Shown one piece after another: positions 1-7,447 of a stretch of DNA of 15,611 nucleotides (the first letter of the stretch is position 1; every line of letters begins with the position of its first letter). A program made the translations under genes and the position numbers. Under the pieces are notes generated by a model. It made no database searches, was not told the DNA's origin, and was given only the letters and a program-made list of their open reading frames with translations. This DNA comes from a bacterium. GTDB taxonomy: Bacteria; Elusimicrobiota; Elusimicrobia; UBA1565; UBA9628. The stretch covers positions 1-15,611 of the forward strand of contig JAJYOT010000044.1 in NCBI GenBank assembly GCA_021796015.1, given 5' to 3'.

Positions 1-1495
1 CCGACTCTTCGATAACGGGATAGACAATATAAGCTTGGCGGCCTTGACTTATTTCTCGGCGAAGAGCCTCAAAAGCCTTTTCCTCGGAGGAAAAAAAAGT
101 TTGTGGAGGAATTCTCCCCGGAGGCATTTGATCGAGAGTTGAAACGTCCAAGTCTCCGTAAAGAGCCAAAGACAGCGTACGAGGAATAGGGGTCGCGGTC
201 ATCACCAGAAGATCAATTAAACTTCCCTTCCTTTTTAAGGTCGCCCTTTGGCGAACGCCAAAACGGTGCTGTTCATCAATCACCGCCAGGCGGAGATTTT
301 TAAACTCCACATCTTCCTCAATCACCGCGTGCGTTCCCACCACAATATCCACTTCCCCATTTTTTATTTTTTGACGAGCCTCTTTCCGTTCTTTTAAACT
401 CAGGCGGGAAGTGAGAATCTGAATTTTAACCGGAAGCCCGCTTAAGAGCCGCGACAAAGTGGCAAAATGCTGTTCGGCCAAAATTTCAGACGGCGCCATC
501 AAAGCCGCCTGCGCCCCGTTTTCAACGGCGAGTAAAATGGCTGAAATCGCGACCGCAGTTTTTCCGGACCCCACGTCTCCCTGCAAAAGCCGCGACATGG
601 AAAAGGACTCCTGCATATCCGAAAAAATCTCGTTAATAGCCCGTTTTTGAGCGAAAGTAAACTCAAAGCCCAATTTATTTTTAAACGGGGTCAATAGAGA
701 ACGCTTAATCGTATAAGTGAAATTTTTATTTGATTCCCTGGCTTGGCGGCGTTTAATCCGCCACGCCAGGCTGAGAAAAAGGAGTTCTTCATAAACGAAA
801 CGCCTTCGGGCCTCCGCCAATTCTAAACGGGATTCCGGAAAGTGAATTCCCTTAATCGCTTGCTCCGGCAAAAGAAGGCGACGTTTCGCTACAAGCGGGT
901 GAGGGATAAATTCAGGGACATCTTTTCCCGCCCTCATGAGAGCCTGCCATTCAATTTCTCGCAGGAATTTCTGCGTCAGGCCTTCCGTGAGAGAATAAAT
1001 GGGGGTCAGGCGATTGACATGGAGTTTAGAACCTTCATTGTCAAGATAATGCTCTTCCACATGGATCTCGCATTTTCCGGAAGCGGAAGTTTCCGCGCGT
1101 CCCACAACCCAAAGATCCACCCCCGGAAAAATTTCTTTTTTAAGGGGTTCCATAACGTCAAAGCGCGGATTTCGTCTCCGAAACCACAGCGCCGATACGA
1201 GTCCTACCGCGGTCATGAGTTCCGCCCTAAAAATAGACAAGCGCATACCGGCGGAAAGAGAGCGCGCGTGGACCACTCTTCCAAAAAATGCCTTGGTTGC
1301 GGGTTGATCTGGCAGTGGAAAATTTTCCGCAGAACGCCGGTCCTGCCAATCTCTCGGAAAGTGCCGCAATAAATCAAATAAAGTCGCTATTTCCAATCGG
1401 CCAAGAATCTTGGCTCGGCTACCCCCAACTCCCTTTAAATCTGTAACTGGGAAATCTCTTGTGGTTTGAGAGTCTTTTTTAGTATCATGAGTCAT
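1..1495 (-). CDS. recG: ATP-dependent DNA helicase RecG (3' part outside window)
   Basis: RecG is a monomeric SF2 helicase that remodels stalled replication forks and branch-migrates Holliday junctions. The window holds about 498 N-terminal residues; the family is usually about 690, so the C-terminal helicase lobe lies beyond position 1. The N-terminal wedge starts near residue 20 with DLKGVGGSRAKIL, typical of RecG. Walker A (QGDVGSGKT) is near residues 305-313 and the DEQH box, in VIDEQHRFGVRQ, at 407-410. Motif III follows (MTATPIPRTL), then QMPPGRIPPQTFF and RQAYIVYPVIEES at the window edge. The motifs stay in one frame, and the stretches I translated show no frameshift. The ATG complement at 1493-1495 is chosen because the wedge follows directly; it abuts the rpmB start. 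I see no Shine-Dalgarno upstream of it. Identification is very secure; the start is fairly secure. Confidence 0.96.
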   Translation of the reverse strand, partial: MTHDTKKDSQTTRDFPVTDLKGVGGSRAKILGRLEIATLFDLLRHFPRDWQDRRSAENFPLPDQPATKAFFGRVVHARSLSAGMRLSIFRAELMTAVGLVSALWFRRRNPRFDVMEPLKKEIFPGVDLWVVGRAETSASGKCEIHVEEHYLDNEGSKLHVNRLTPIYSLTEGLTQKFLREIEWQALMRAGKDVPEFIPHPLVAKRRLLLPEQAIKGIHFPESRLELAEARRRFVYEELLFLSLAWRIKRRQARESNKNFTYTIKRSLLTPFKNKLGFEFTFAQKRAINEIFSDMQESFSMSRLLQGDVGSGKTAVAISAILLAVENGAQAALMAPSEILAEQHFATLSRLLSGLPVKIQILTSRLSLKERKEARQKIKNGEVDIVVGTHAVIEEDVEFKNLRLAVIDEQHRFGVRQRATLKRKGSLIDLLVMTATPIPRTLSLALYGDLDVSTLDQMPPGRIPPQTFFSSEEKAFEALRREISQGRQAYIVYPVIEES

Positions 1496-1693
1496 ATGGC
1501 TTTTAAATGTAGCATTTGCTCGAAGGGCCCGGTGACGGGCCGCTCTTACAGTCATTCTCACCGAGGGACCAAGCGCGTTTTCCGTCCGAACCTCCAAAAA
1601 CAAAAGGTGGTTTTGGAAGGGCGCTCCCAAACGGCTTATGTTTGCACCCGATGTATCCGTTCGGGAAAAGCCGCTCGTCCCGTGAATGCCTAA
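1496..1693 (+). CDS. rpmB: 50S ribosomal protein L28, zinc-binding form
   Basis: L28 is a small basic protein of the large ribosomal subunit. This copy has 65 residues, normal for bacteria. It starts MAFKCSICSKGPVTG and has four cysteines, C5 and C8 near the N-terminus and C50 and C53 in VCTRC, forming the two CxxC pairs of the zinc-binding type. The central FRPNLQKQKV segment matches the conserved L28 core. ATG at 1496 is chosen because the family starts with M-A/S-x-x-C; an in-frame ATG at 1487 and a TTG at 1466 would add untypical residues. No Shine-Dalgarno is visible, so the message may be leaderless or weakly initiated. The start codon abuts the divergent recG start with no gap, and the 3' end overlaps the next gene by 8 nt, suggesting co-transcription. 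Identification is secure. Confidence 0.95.
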   Translation: MAFKCSICSKGPVTGRSYSHSHRGTKRVFRPNLQKQKVVLEGRSQTAYVCTRCIRSGKAARPVNA

Positions 1694-3194
1694 AGGGCTT
1701 CTCCCAAACGCCTCTTTCATATTACCCAATCTGAAACCTCAAATAAAGGGTTGGCTTTTTTATTTTCTTCTTTTTCTCGCCGCTCTTCCCGTTTTTCTGA
1801 TTCCCATAAGAAACCCCGATCTCTTTTGGGGATTTTCCTCCGCACGCTGGATTTTGCTTCACCGCGCCTTCCCCCATACCGATTTCCTATCCTGGACAAA
1901 ACCCCAAACCCCATGGATAGATTTTGAATGGCTTTCTCATCTTCTATTTTTCAGTATCTATAGAATAGGAGGTTGGAAAACGCTTCTCTTTCTCAAGGCT
2001 TCCCTACTCTTTTTGGCCTGGGTCCCCATCGGTTTTTTTCTCAATGAACGGCGAATTGAAAAAAGCTTAGTCGTAGGCGCTTTTTTATTATGGGCGGCCT
2101 CCTCCATCTCCCATTCCGATCTCAGGCCCGAACTTTTTTCGCTTATTTTTTTCGCCGGGCTGATGGTTTCCCTTGAAAACAATCGAGAAAATAAAAAGAA
2201 TTCATCTCTCCGCGGGAACTGGGTCTTTTTCGGCCTTTTTGCCCTCTGGGCGAATCTTCACGCGGGATTTATTTTTGGCGAAGCCCTGATTTTTTTCTAT
2301 GCCGCTTGCCATCTTACATCCAAGGAAATATCTCGATTTAAAAAAACCGTTCTTTGGGGAATTTCGGCTTTTTTAGGGAGCTTGATCAATCCTTACGGAT
2401 TAGGCCCTTATAAAGTCGCGTTGGCGCATTTAAAACAAGAAAGCGCGCTCTCTCAATCCATCATGGAGTGGAGACCTTTTAATTTCTCGCCCCCAATCCA
2501 CTGGCCGACCGATATCGCGTTTGTTTTATTATTTTTGGCCGTCACCATCCTTCTCATCCATAAACCGTTTCGAACTAAATTGAAAATTTTTTTTCCCACG
2601 ATCTCGCTCACTCTCGCATTATCCCTGTCAACCCTGGAACATCGCAGAATGGCGCCTTATTTCATCATCGCCTTCCTGATAGCCGGTGGAACTTGGATTC
2701 AAGAAATGCGGTTCAAAGAAAAACGCGTCTTGACGGGATCGTTTATTCTTTCTCTCTTTTTGATTTTTTTTATCTGGAATTTTTGGCCTCCATCCATTCA
2801 AAATTTCCCTTTTGATGGGAGGCTATTGCCTGAAAAAGCGACCCGTTTTATTTCCAGGCAAAACCCGGGTTTTTCCCGACTCCGTTTTTATAATCCTTGG
2901 GAATGGGGCGGCTATCTCGGTTGGAAGTTACGCCCCTGGTTTAAACCTTATTGCGACGGACGGTATATTTTCCATGATCTTTTGCTTCCACAAAAACGAG
3001 CCGTCTTAAATTCAAACAACTGGCAGGAATTTTTGGATTCCCAAAAAATCAACGCGGCTTTAATCCCTTATCTCAATCAACCAGATTCCTGGATTTTTAA
3101 TTTTATGCCGAAAAAGAAATGGACCCTTCTTTACCGAGATCAAACCGCGTTGCTATTTGTTAGAAAAACTACGCTTCAAGGCCGTGGTCTCTAA
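1686..3194 (+). CDS. Polytopic membrane protein, GT-C glycosyltransferase-like, function unknown
   Basis: A 502-residue inner-membrane protein with roughly ten hydrophobic segments, the first at about residues 22-41. It carries motifs seen in a widespread unnamed family resembling GT-C glycosyltransferases: NPDLFW (43-48), FPHTDFLSWT (62-71) and PWIDFEWLSHLLFF (76-89) in the first large loop, RPELFSLIFF (147-156), NLHAGF (190-195), NPYGL, and a C-terminal soluble part with NPWEWGGYLGWKL and CDGRY (about 403-426). GT-C enzymes transfer sugars from lipid carriers outside the membrane; that role here is inferred from topology, and no substrate can be named. The start overlaps rpmB by 8 nt in another frame, and no Shine-Dalgarno is seen, consistent with translational coupling. 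The 3' end overlaps the convergent rel gene by 26 nt. The gene is certain, the function is not. Confidence 0.85.
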   Translation: MPKGLLPNASFILPNLKPQIKGWLFYFLLFLAALPVFLIPIRNPDLFWGFSSARWILLHRAFPHTDFLSWTKPQTPWIDFEWLSHLLFFSIYRIGGWKTLLFLKASLLFLAWVPIGFFLNERRIEKSLVVGAFLLWAASSISHSDLRPELFSLIFFAGLMVSLENNRENKKNSSLRGNWVFFGLFALWANLHAGFIFGEALIFFYAACHLTSKEISRFKKTVLWGISAFLGSLINPYGLGPYKVALAHLKQESALSQSIMEWRPFNFSPPIHWPTDIAFVLLFLAVTILLIHKPFRTKLKIFFPTISLTLALSLSTLEHRRMAPYFIIAFLIAGGTWIQEMRFKEKRVLTGSFILSLFLIFFIWNFWPPSIQNFPFDGRLLPEKATRFISRQNPGFSRLRFYNPWEWGGYLGWKLRPWFKPYCDGRYIFHDLLLPQKRAVLNSNNWQEFLDSQKINAALIPYLNQPDSWIFNFMPKKKWTLLYRDQTALLFVRKTTLQGRGL

Positions 3195-4611
3195 GATAGC
3201 GGCGAATGCGTGACCTTGCGCGAGCGGTTCGAACAATCTGCAGCCAATCTTTCTTGGGATTTGAATTTTTACGGGTCAAGACTTGGCAGATATCTCCCGA
3301 TTGAAGTTCATAATCAAGTTTGACCATTTTATTATTGACGACCGCCCCAATGCAAGAATAACCGATTTCCGTGTGAACCGCGAAGGCAAAATCAAGAGGC
3401 GTCGCTCCCGCGGGAAGAACCTTAACCTCGCCGTTAGGGGTAAAAACAAAGACTTGATGGAGGGTTAAATCTGTCGCCAAACTTTCTAAAAATTCCCTGG
3501 GGCTTTTTAAGTCTTGGAGCCATTCAATCCACTGGCGGAGCCAATTTAGTTTTTCTTCTAAGTGCGTATCTTCCTTTCCGTCCCCAGTTTTATACCTCCA
3601 ATGGGCGGCAATGCCGTACTCGCAGGTGCGATTCATTTCCTCGGTTCGGATTTGAACCTCGATTAGGGCGCCTTGCGGCCCCATGACGGTCGTGTGAAGA
3701 CTTTGATAAAGATTAATTTTTGGAAGAGAAATATAGTCGGTAAAGGTGCCGGCTAACGGCTTAAACCGAGAATGAACGATGCCTAAGAGAGCGTAACAAT
3801 GGGAAACCGTATTGGTAATAATTCGAACGCCTAAAGCGTCTTGTATTTCCTCAAAAGGCTTTGCTTGCCTAAGCATCTTTTGGTAAATGGAATAAAGGCT
3901 TTTGGTTCGAGCCGTGATGCGGTGCTGAATCTGAGAAGAAGACAGCGTTTCTTCAAGGGCTTTGGTAAATTCAGCGAGCGTCTTTTCTTTTTCGGCGACT
4001 CGAGCCTCCAATTTTTTATTAAGAGAATGGTATTGTTCGGGCTCCAAAACGGCGAAGGCCAAATCCTCAAGCTCGCTTTTGATTTCAAACATCCCCAAGC
4101 GATGCGCCAAGGGAGCGTAAAGAGAAATAGTTTCCTCCGCAATCCGCTTTTGCCTCTCTCCGTCTAAAAAATTAATCGTCTTCATGTTATGAAGACGATC
4201 CGCGAGTTTAATGATGATCACGCGAATATCCTGGGCCGTCGCCAAAAGCATTTTTCGCCAATTAGCGGCTTGGGCGTCGTCGCGAGATTGAAATTGAAGA
4301 TGATCGAGTTTGGTCACGCCTAAAACGAGTTTCGTAATTTCATCTCCAAATTCCTGGCGCAAAGCGTCTTCCGTGACCGGGGTATCTTCGATGACGTCAT
4401 GCAAAAGCCCCGCGCAGATGGTCGGCAAATCCATTTTCCAATCAACTAAGGATGAAGACACGGCATGGCAGTGGACGAAATAATGTTCGCCGCTGGCGCG
4501 GGCCTGTTTGGAATGAGCCTTCTCGGAAAAATCATACGCCTTTGATATTAAAATAGCGTCGATATTCGGCTCATAAGAATGAAACCGATCAATAATTTCT
4601 TCTTTATTCAT
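3169..4611 (-). CDS. rel: RelA/SpoT-family (p)ppGpp synthetase/hydrolase, short form lacking the C-terminal regulatory domains
   Basis: Long Rel/SpoT enzymes make and degrade (p)ppGpp in the stringent response. This one has 480 residues against the usual 700-750. The HD hydrolase domain comes first: H47 in YFVHCHAV, H71-D72 in LLHDVIEDT and D138 in LADRLHNM, so its metal ligands look intact. The synthetase domain follows with RTKSLYSIYQKM (235-246), D258 in DALGVRI, NLYQSLHTTV and E318 in EVQIRT. A TGS domain covers about 386-446, then a short basic helix and the stop. The helical, zinc-finger/conserved-cysteine and ACT/RRM domains are missing, and the opposite-strand gene begins at once, so this is not a simple frameshift. 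The catalytic motif usually RxKD (or ExDD in monofunctional RelA) reads TFTD (289-292). ATG at 4611 is chosen; the open frame continues upstream only as antisense of yggU. Its 3' end overlaps the convergent membrane protein gene. Confidence 0.92.
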   Translation of the reverse strand: MNKEEIIDRFHSYEPNIDAILISKAYDFSEKAHSKQARASGEHYFVHCHAVSSSLVDWKMDLPTICAGLLHDVIEDTPVTEDALRQEFGDEITKLVLGVTKLDHLQFQSRDDAQAANWRKMLLATAQDIRVIIIKLADRLHNMKTINFLDGERQKRIAEETISLYAPLAHRLGMFEIKSELEDLAFAVLEPEQYHSLNKKLEARVAEKEKTLAEFTKALEETLSSSQIQHRITARTKSLYSIYQKMLRQAKPFEEIQDALGVRIITNTVSHCYALLGIVHSRFKPLAGTFTDYISLPKINLYQSLHTTVMGPQGALIEVQIRTEEMNRTCEYGIAAHWRYKTGDGKEDTHLEEKLNWLRQWIEWLQDLKSPREFLESLATDLTLHQVFVFTPNGEVKVLPAGATPLDFAFAVHTEIGYSCIGAVVNNKMVKLDYELQSGDICQVLTRKNSNPKKDWLQIVRTARARSRIRRYLRDHGLEA

Positions 4612-4645
4612 GGGGGTCAAACGTTTGGGCGCTTCAAAAGCTGTA

Positions 4646-4674
4646 TTGAGACACAATACAAAAAATGCTACAAT
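4646..4674 (+). promoter_or_regulatory. Sigma70-type promoter for yggU (possibly also pyk)
   Basis: A -35 box TTGAGA (4646-4651) and a -10 box TACAAT (4669-4674) are separated by exactly 17 bp in an A-rich spacer. Each box matches the consensus at five of six bases or nearly so. It faces yggU, whose ATG is about 30 nt past the expected transcription start, and lies in the only gap between rel (minus) and yggU (plus). Whether transcripts continue into pyk depends on the hairpin at 4993-5036. Confidence 0.65.
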
Positions 4675-4710
4675 AACAAAAGACGTAAATCCTAGGAAGG
4701 GAGGACATTC

Positions 4711-4974
4711 ATGATCGTAAAAGTTCGTGTCATCCCAAACGCTCCGGAAAGCGAAGTGGTCAGCCGTATCGGCAGCGTTTTGAGAGTTAAGGTCGCCGCC
4801 CCCGCCATGGATAAAAAATCCAACGCGGCTCTTAAGGATTATCTGGCTGAGTTCTTCGAGGTTCCCAATAAACAAGTCAACATTCTGCGCGGAGCCAACG
4901 GCCGGGAAAAAACTGTCGAAATCGTCGGAAAAACGGAAGAACAACTTAAACGGGTTATGGAATCCATTCCCTAA
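4711..4974 (+). CDS. yggU: DUF167/YggU-family protein
   Basis: An 87-residue protein of the small conserved DUF167 (YggU) family, whose biochemical role is not established. Family features are visible: the N-terminal strand IVKVRVIPNAPESEVV, the central LRVKVAAPAMDKKSNAAL segment at about 24-41 (the usual form is A-P-P-x-x-G-K-A-N, so the glycine is replaced by lysine here), and VNILRGANGREKTVEI (57-71), corresponding to the G-x-x-S-R-x-K strand. Length is typical. A strong Shine-Dalgarno (GGGAGG) lies 6-7 nt before ATG 4711, and the promoter at 4646-4674 is just upstream. It is divergent from rel and 81 nt ahead of pyk, with a strong hairpin between. The family assignment is good. Confidence 0.88.
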   Translation: MIVKVRVIPNAPESEVVSRIGSVLRVKVAAPAMDKKSNAALKDYLAEFFEVPNKQVNILRGANGREKTVEIVGKTEEQLKRVMESIP

Positions 4975-4992
4975 AATCCTCGTCAGTATGGG

Positions 4993-5036
4993 TTCGCCCG
5001 CGGTTCTAGCTTGGTTAAGCAAGAACCGCGGGTGAA
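4993..5036 (+). terminator. Long stable hairpin with T-rich tail between yggU and pyk (terminator or pyk leader element)
   Basis: An eleven-bp perfect arm (4997-5007 with 5022-5032) is extended inward past one A-A mismatch by GCTT/AAGC around a GGTT tetraloop (5013-5016), and outward by a G-T pair and three more pairs (4993-4996 with 5033-5036). TCTTTT follows at 5037-5042. The shape fits a Rho-independent terminator for yggU. It ends only 20 nt before the pyk start, so it could also act as an attenuator or translation-modulating leader for pyk. No other promoter for pyk was evident between them. Confidence 0.6.
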
Positions 5037-5055
5037 TCTTTTAAAGGATCGCTTT

Positions 5056-6510
5056 ATGTCTAATTCGCCTTTTATATCGAAAAAAACAAAGATTTTAGCC
5101 ACCCTGGGTCCCGCCTCCTCAAGCGCGGAAATGATGGAAAAACTTCTCAAAGCGGGCGCCAACGCCTTTCGCCTGAACTGCTCCCACGCGCCAATGGAAA
5201 GACTTGCCCCCTTGGTTAAAAAAATCAGGATTGCTTCCGCTAAAACGAAAATACCTTGCTCCATCGTCATGGATTTGCAAGGTCCGCGTTTGCGTACCGG
5301 AAATTTAGAAGGAGGTCAACCTATTTCTCTTGTCGCCGGCAACCGTATTCGGATTACGACCAAACCCCTTATGGGAACCGCCAGGGAAATATCGACTGAT
5401 TTCAAAAAATTGCCTCAAACCGTTTCCATAAAATCAAAAATTCTATTGGATGACGGATCGAAAGTTTTGCAGGTCGTTAAAAAAGGGTCTGATTTCGTTG
5501 AGTGCGAAGTTATCGTCGGCGGAATGCTCGCCGAACACAAAGGGATGAATCTTCCCGGAGCCGATATCGATCTCCCCGCCCTTACCCCAAAAGATATTCG
5601 AGATCTAAAAGTAGGAATTGAAATAGGGATTAGCCATGTCGCCCTCTCCTTTGTTCGGAGACCCGAGGACGTGATGCTCGCGCGAAAAACCATTGAAGCG
5701 GCAAGCTCCCACATGAGCATCATCGCGAAAATCGAACACCCTCTCGGAATTAAAAATTTAGATGAAATTCTAAAACTAGCCGATGGGCTTATGGTCGCCA
5801 GAGGGGACTTGGCGGTTGAACTTTCTCCGGCCGAGGTTCCCAGTCTTCAAAAACAGATGATCAAAAAAGCCAATGAACTGGGGAAAATTGGAATCGTGGC
5901 GACTCAAATGCTCGAATCCATGATCTCAAAACCAACCCCGACCAGGGCCGAAGCCTCGGACGTCGCCAACGCGATCTATGACGGGGCGGACGTCGTCATG
6001 CTCTCGGCGGAAACGGCCGCCGGCAAATATCCGCTCGAAGCGGTCTCGATGATGACCGATATTATCCAAAAAGCCGAGAATTCTCCTTTTCGCTATACTA
6101 ATATCCCTCACGGAATGAATGATAATTATAAAACCGGCTTTGCCAATGCCCTGGCACGGGCCGCCCACGACGCCTGCGACGTGACCGGCGCCGATGCGGT
6201 GATTGTCTACACCATGACCGGTTGGTCGGCCAAGGTTATGTCTAAATACAGGCCGAACGCCCCTATTTATGCCTTAACGCCCCGCCAAGCCACCTTTAAT
6301 CAGCTCGCTCTTTATTGGGGAATTACCCCTGTGATTTCTCCCTTGGGAAAATCAACCGATCAAATGCTCGCGACCGGAGAACAAAATCTTCTCAAAAGCG
6401 GACTCATTAAAAAAGGACAAACGGCTTTAATTACCGCTGGAGGGACAGCCAAACACAAAGCCTCGAATATGCTTAAAATCATGGTTATTGGTTCTCAAAC
6501 TTATCGGTGA
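5056..6510 (+). CDS. pyk: Pyruvate kinase
   Basis: Pyruvate kinase converts phosphoenolpyruvate and ADP to pyruvate and ATP, the last step of glycolysis. The protein has 484 residues, normal for the family. The A domain begins KTKILATLGPASSS, then FRLNCSH gives R39, N41 and S43. DLQGPRLRTG (73-82) leads into the B domain (about 83-170, with LLDDGSK). IAKIEHPLGI supplies K225 and E227, GLMVARGDLAVE supplies D251, and ATQMLESMI the T283 region; PTRAEASDVANAIYDG and MLSAETAAGKYP follow. The C-terminal domain (about 355-484) contains the usual YTMTGWSAKVMS stretch. ATG 5056 is chosen: AAAGGA lies about 6 nt upstream and the protein then begins right at the first conserved strand, whereas a TTG at 5011 sits inside the hairpin loop. 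The stop overlaps the cutA start by 4 nt. Confidence 0.96.
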   Translation: MSNSPFISKKTKILATLGPASSSAEMMEKLLKAGANAFRLNCSHAPMERLAPLVKKIRIASAKTKIPCSIVMDLQGPRLRTGNLEGGQPISLVAGNRIRITTKPLMGTAREISTDFKKLPQTVSIKSKILLDDGSKVLQVVKKGSDFVECEVIVGGMLAEHKGMNLPGADIDLPALTPKDIRDLKVGIEIGISHVALSFVRRPEDVMLARKTIEAASSHMSIIAKIEHPLGIKNLDEILKLADGLMVARGDLAVELSPAEVPSLQKQMIKKANELGKIGIVATQMLESMISKPTPTRAEASDVANAIYDGADVVMLSAETAAGKYPLEAVSMMTDIIQKAENSPFRYTNIPHGMNDNYKTGFANALARAAHDACDVTGADAVIVYTMTGWSAKVMSKYRPNAPIYALTPRQATFNQLALYWGITPVISPLGKSTDQMLATGEQNLLKSGLIKKGQTALITAGGTAKHKASNMLKIMVIGSQTYR

Positions 6511-6845
6511 AAAAAAACTTAAACCCAAAGCCAAGGTTTTGCCTGGCCTTGACGACAGTTTCAAAAAAATCAGAAGCCCGAAATCTCGCGCAATCCTTGA
6601 TTAAAAAAAAATTAGCCGCCTGCGTTTCTTTACTGCCCATCGAATCATCGTTTTATTTTTGGAAAGACAGAGTCCAAGCAGAAAAGGAAATCCTACTCCT
6701 CATAAAAACCAAAAAATCTCTTGTCCCAAGCCTTAAAAAATGGGTTCTTGCCCTCCATTCTTACGAATTGCCGGAATTTCTAGTCCTCTCCATTCAAGAC
6801 GGTCACCCGCCTTATCTTCAATGGATATTGGAGAACACTTTATAA
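6507..6845 (+). CDS. cutA: CutA1 divalent-cation tolerance family protein
   Basis: CutA1 proteins are small trimeric cytoplasmic proteins linked to divalent metal tolerance in E. coli; the molecular role is still unclear. The 112 residues show the family pattern: LALTTVSKKSEARNLA (about 13-28), KKLAACVSLLPIESSFYFW (34-52), the EKEILLLIKTKK strand, then HSYELPEFLVLSIQDGH (84-100) and YLQW near the end. The start is GTG at 6507, overlapping the pyk stop as GTGA, so translation is probably coupled to pyk. The stop overlaps the maf start by one base (TAATG). It is rather lysine-rich, as is maf. Identification is good. Confidence 0.9.
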   Translation: MKKNLNPKPRFCLALTTVSKKSEARNLAQSLIKKKLAACVSLLPIESSFYFWKDRVQAEKEILLLIKTKKSLVPSLKKWVLALHSYELPEFLVLSIQDGHPPYLQWILENTL

Positions 6846-7447
6846 TGCCTACTCTGCCCAAGCCATTGATTCTCGCTTCTTCATCTCCTCAGCGTAAAAA
6901 ACTATTATCAAAACTAAAAATTCCCTTTACCATTATTCCCAGCGGCGTTTCGGAAAATACTCGAGAAAAAAATCCCCGAAAGATGGTTCTTAAACTCGCG
7001 GTCAAAAAAGCCTTATTTATCGCGAAAAAGAAAAAAGAGTGTTGGGTCTTGGGCGCCGACACCACCGTCGTCTGTAAGGGAGTCATTATTGGAAAACCGA
7101 TAAATTTTAAAGATTCCAAACGTATTCTTGAATTTTTAAACGGACAAAAACACAAAGTCTACACCGGCGCCGCGATGGTTCTTGACGGAGGGAAAACGAT
7201 ATTTCAAACCGCGTCAGTCACAAGCCTCAAAGCCAAAAAACTAAGTGAAAAAGAAATATTATCCCTGGCGGGAAAACATATCGATAAAGCCGGCTCCTAT
7301 GCCGTTCAAGATAAAGAAGATCCTTTTATTGAGTCCATCAAGGGACCTTTGGACAACGTCATCGGACTGCATTTGGACGGGGTCAAATCTCTGATTAAGA
7401 GAAGTAAAAATGCCTACGCTTCCCGCGCTTCCGGAAGAATGAAATAA
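6845..7447 (+). CDS. maf: Maf-like nucleoside triphosphate pyrophosphatase
   Basis: Maf proteins hydrolyse non-canonical or modified nucleoside triphosphates (dTTP/UTP or m7GTP type) to the monophosphate and pyrophosphate, cleaning the nucleotide pool. This 200-residue copy has the N-terminal ILASSSPQRKKLL signature (9-21), the GADTTVV motif with catalytic-type D72, IIGKP (81-85), the YTGAAMVLDGG stretch (106-116), and the closing DKAGSYAVQ...FIESIKGPLDNVIGL block (148-175). I cannot decide the substrate class (YhdE or YceF type). ATG 6845 is preferred over upstream starts because it opens right before the family signature and couples to the cutA stop (TAATG); GGAG lies 11 nt upstream. The 3' end overlaps the convergent histidine kinase gene by 34 nt. 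Confidence 0.93.
   Translation: MPTLPKPLILASSSPQRKKLLSKLKIPFTIIPSGVSENTREKNPRKMVLKLAVKKALFIAKKKKECWVLGADTTVVCKGVIIGKPINFKDSKRILEFLNGQKHKVYTGAAMVLDGGKTIFQTASVTSLKAKKLSEKEILSLAGKHIDKAGSYAVQDKEDPFIESIKGPLDNVIGLHLDGVKSLIKRSKNAYASRASGRMK

Noticed and set aside
842..1372. 176-aa plus-strand open frame
   Set aside because: It lies antisense within recG, has no recognisable motif, and recG motifs are continuous on the other strand.
4612..5022. Upstream extension of the rel frame to 5022
   Set aside because: It would read antisense through yggU and has no Rel-like sequence; the HD domain starts after ATG 4611.
5011..5055. TTG start at 5011 for pyk
   Set aside because: The codon falls inside the hairpin loop region and the added residues are not pyruvate-kinase-like; ATG 5056 has an upstream AAAGGA.
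6740..6844. Start at 6740 for maf
   Set aside because: It would add 35 residues overlapping cutA in another frame; the Maf signature begins just after ATG 6845.
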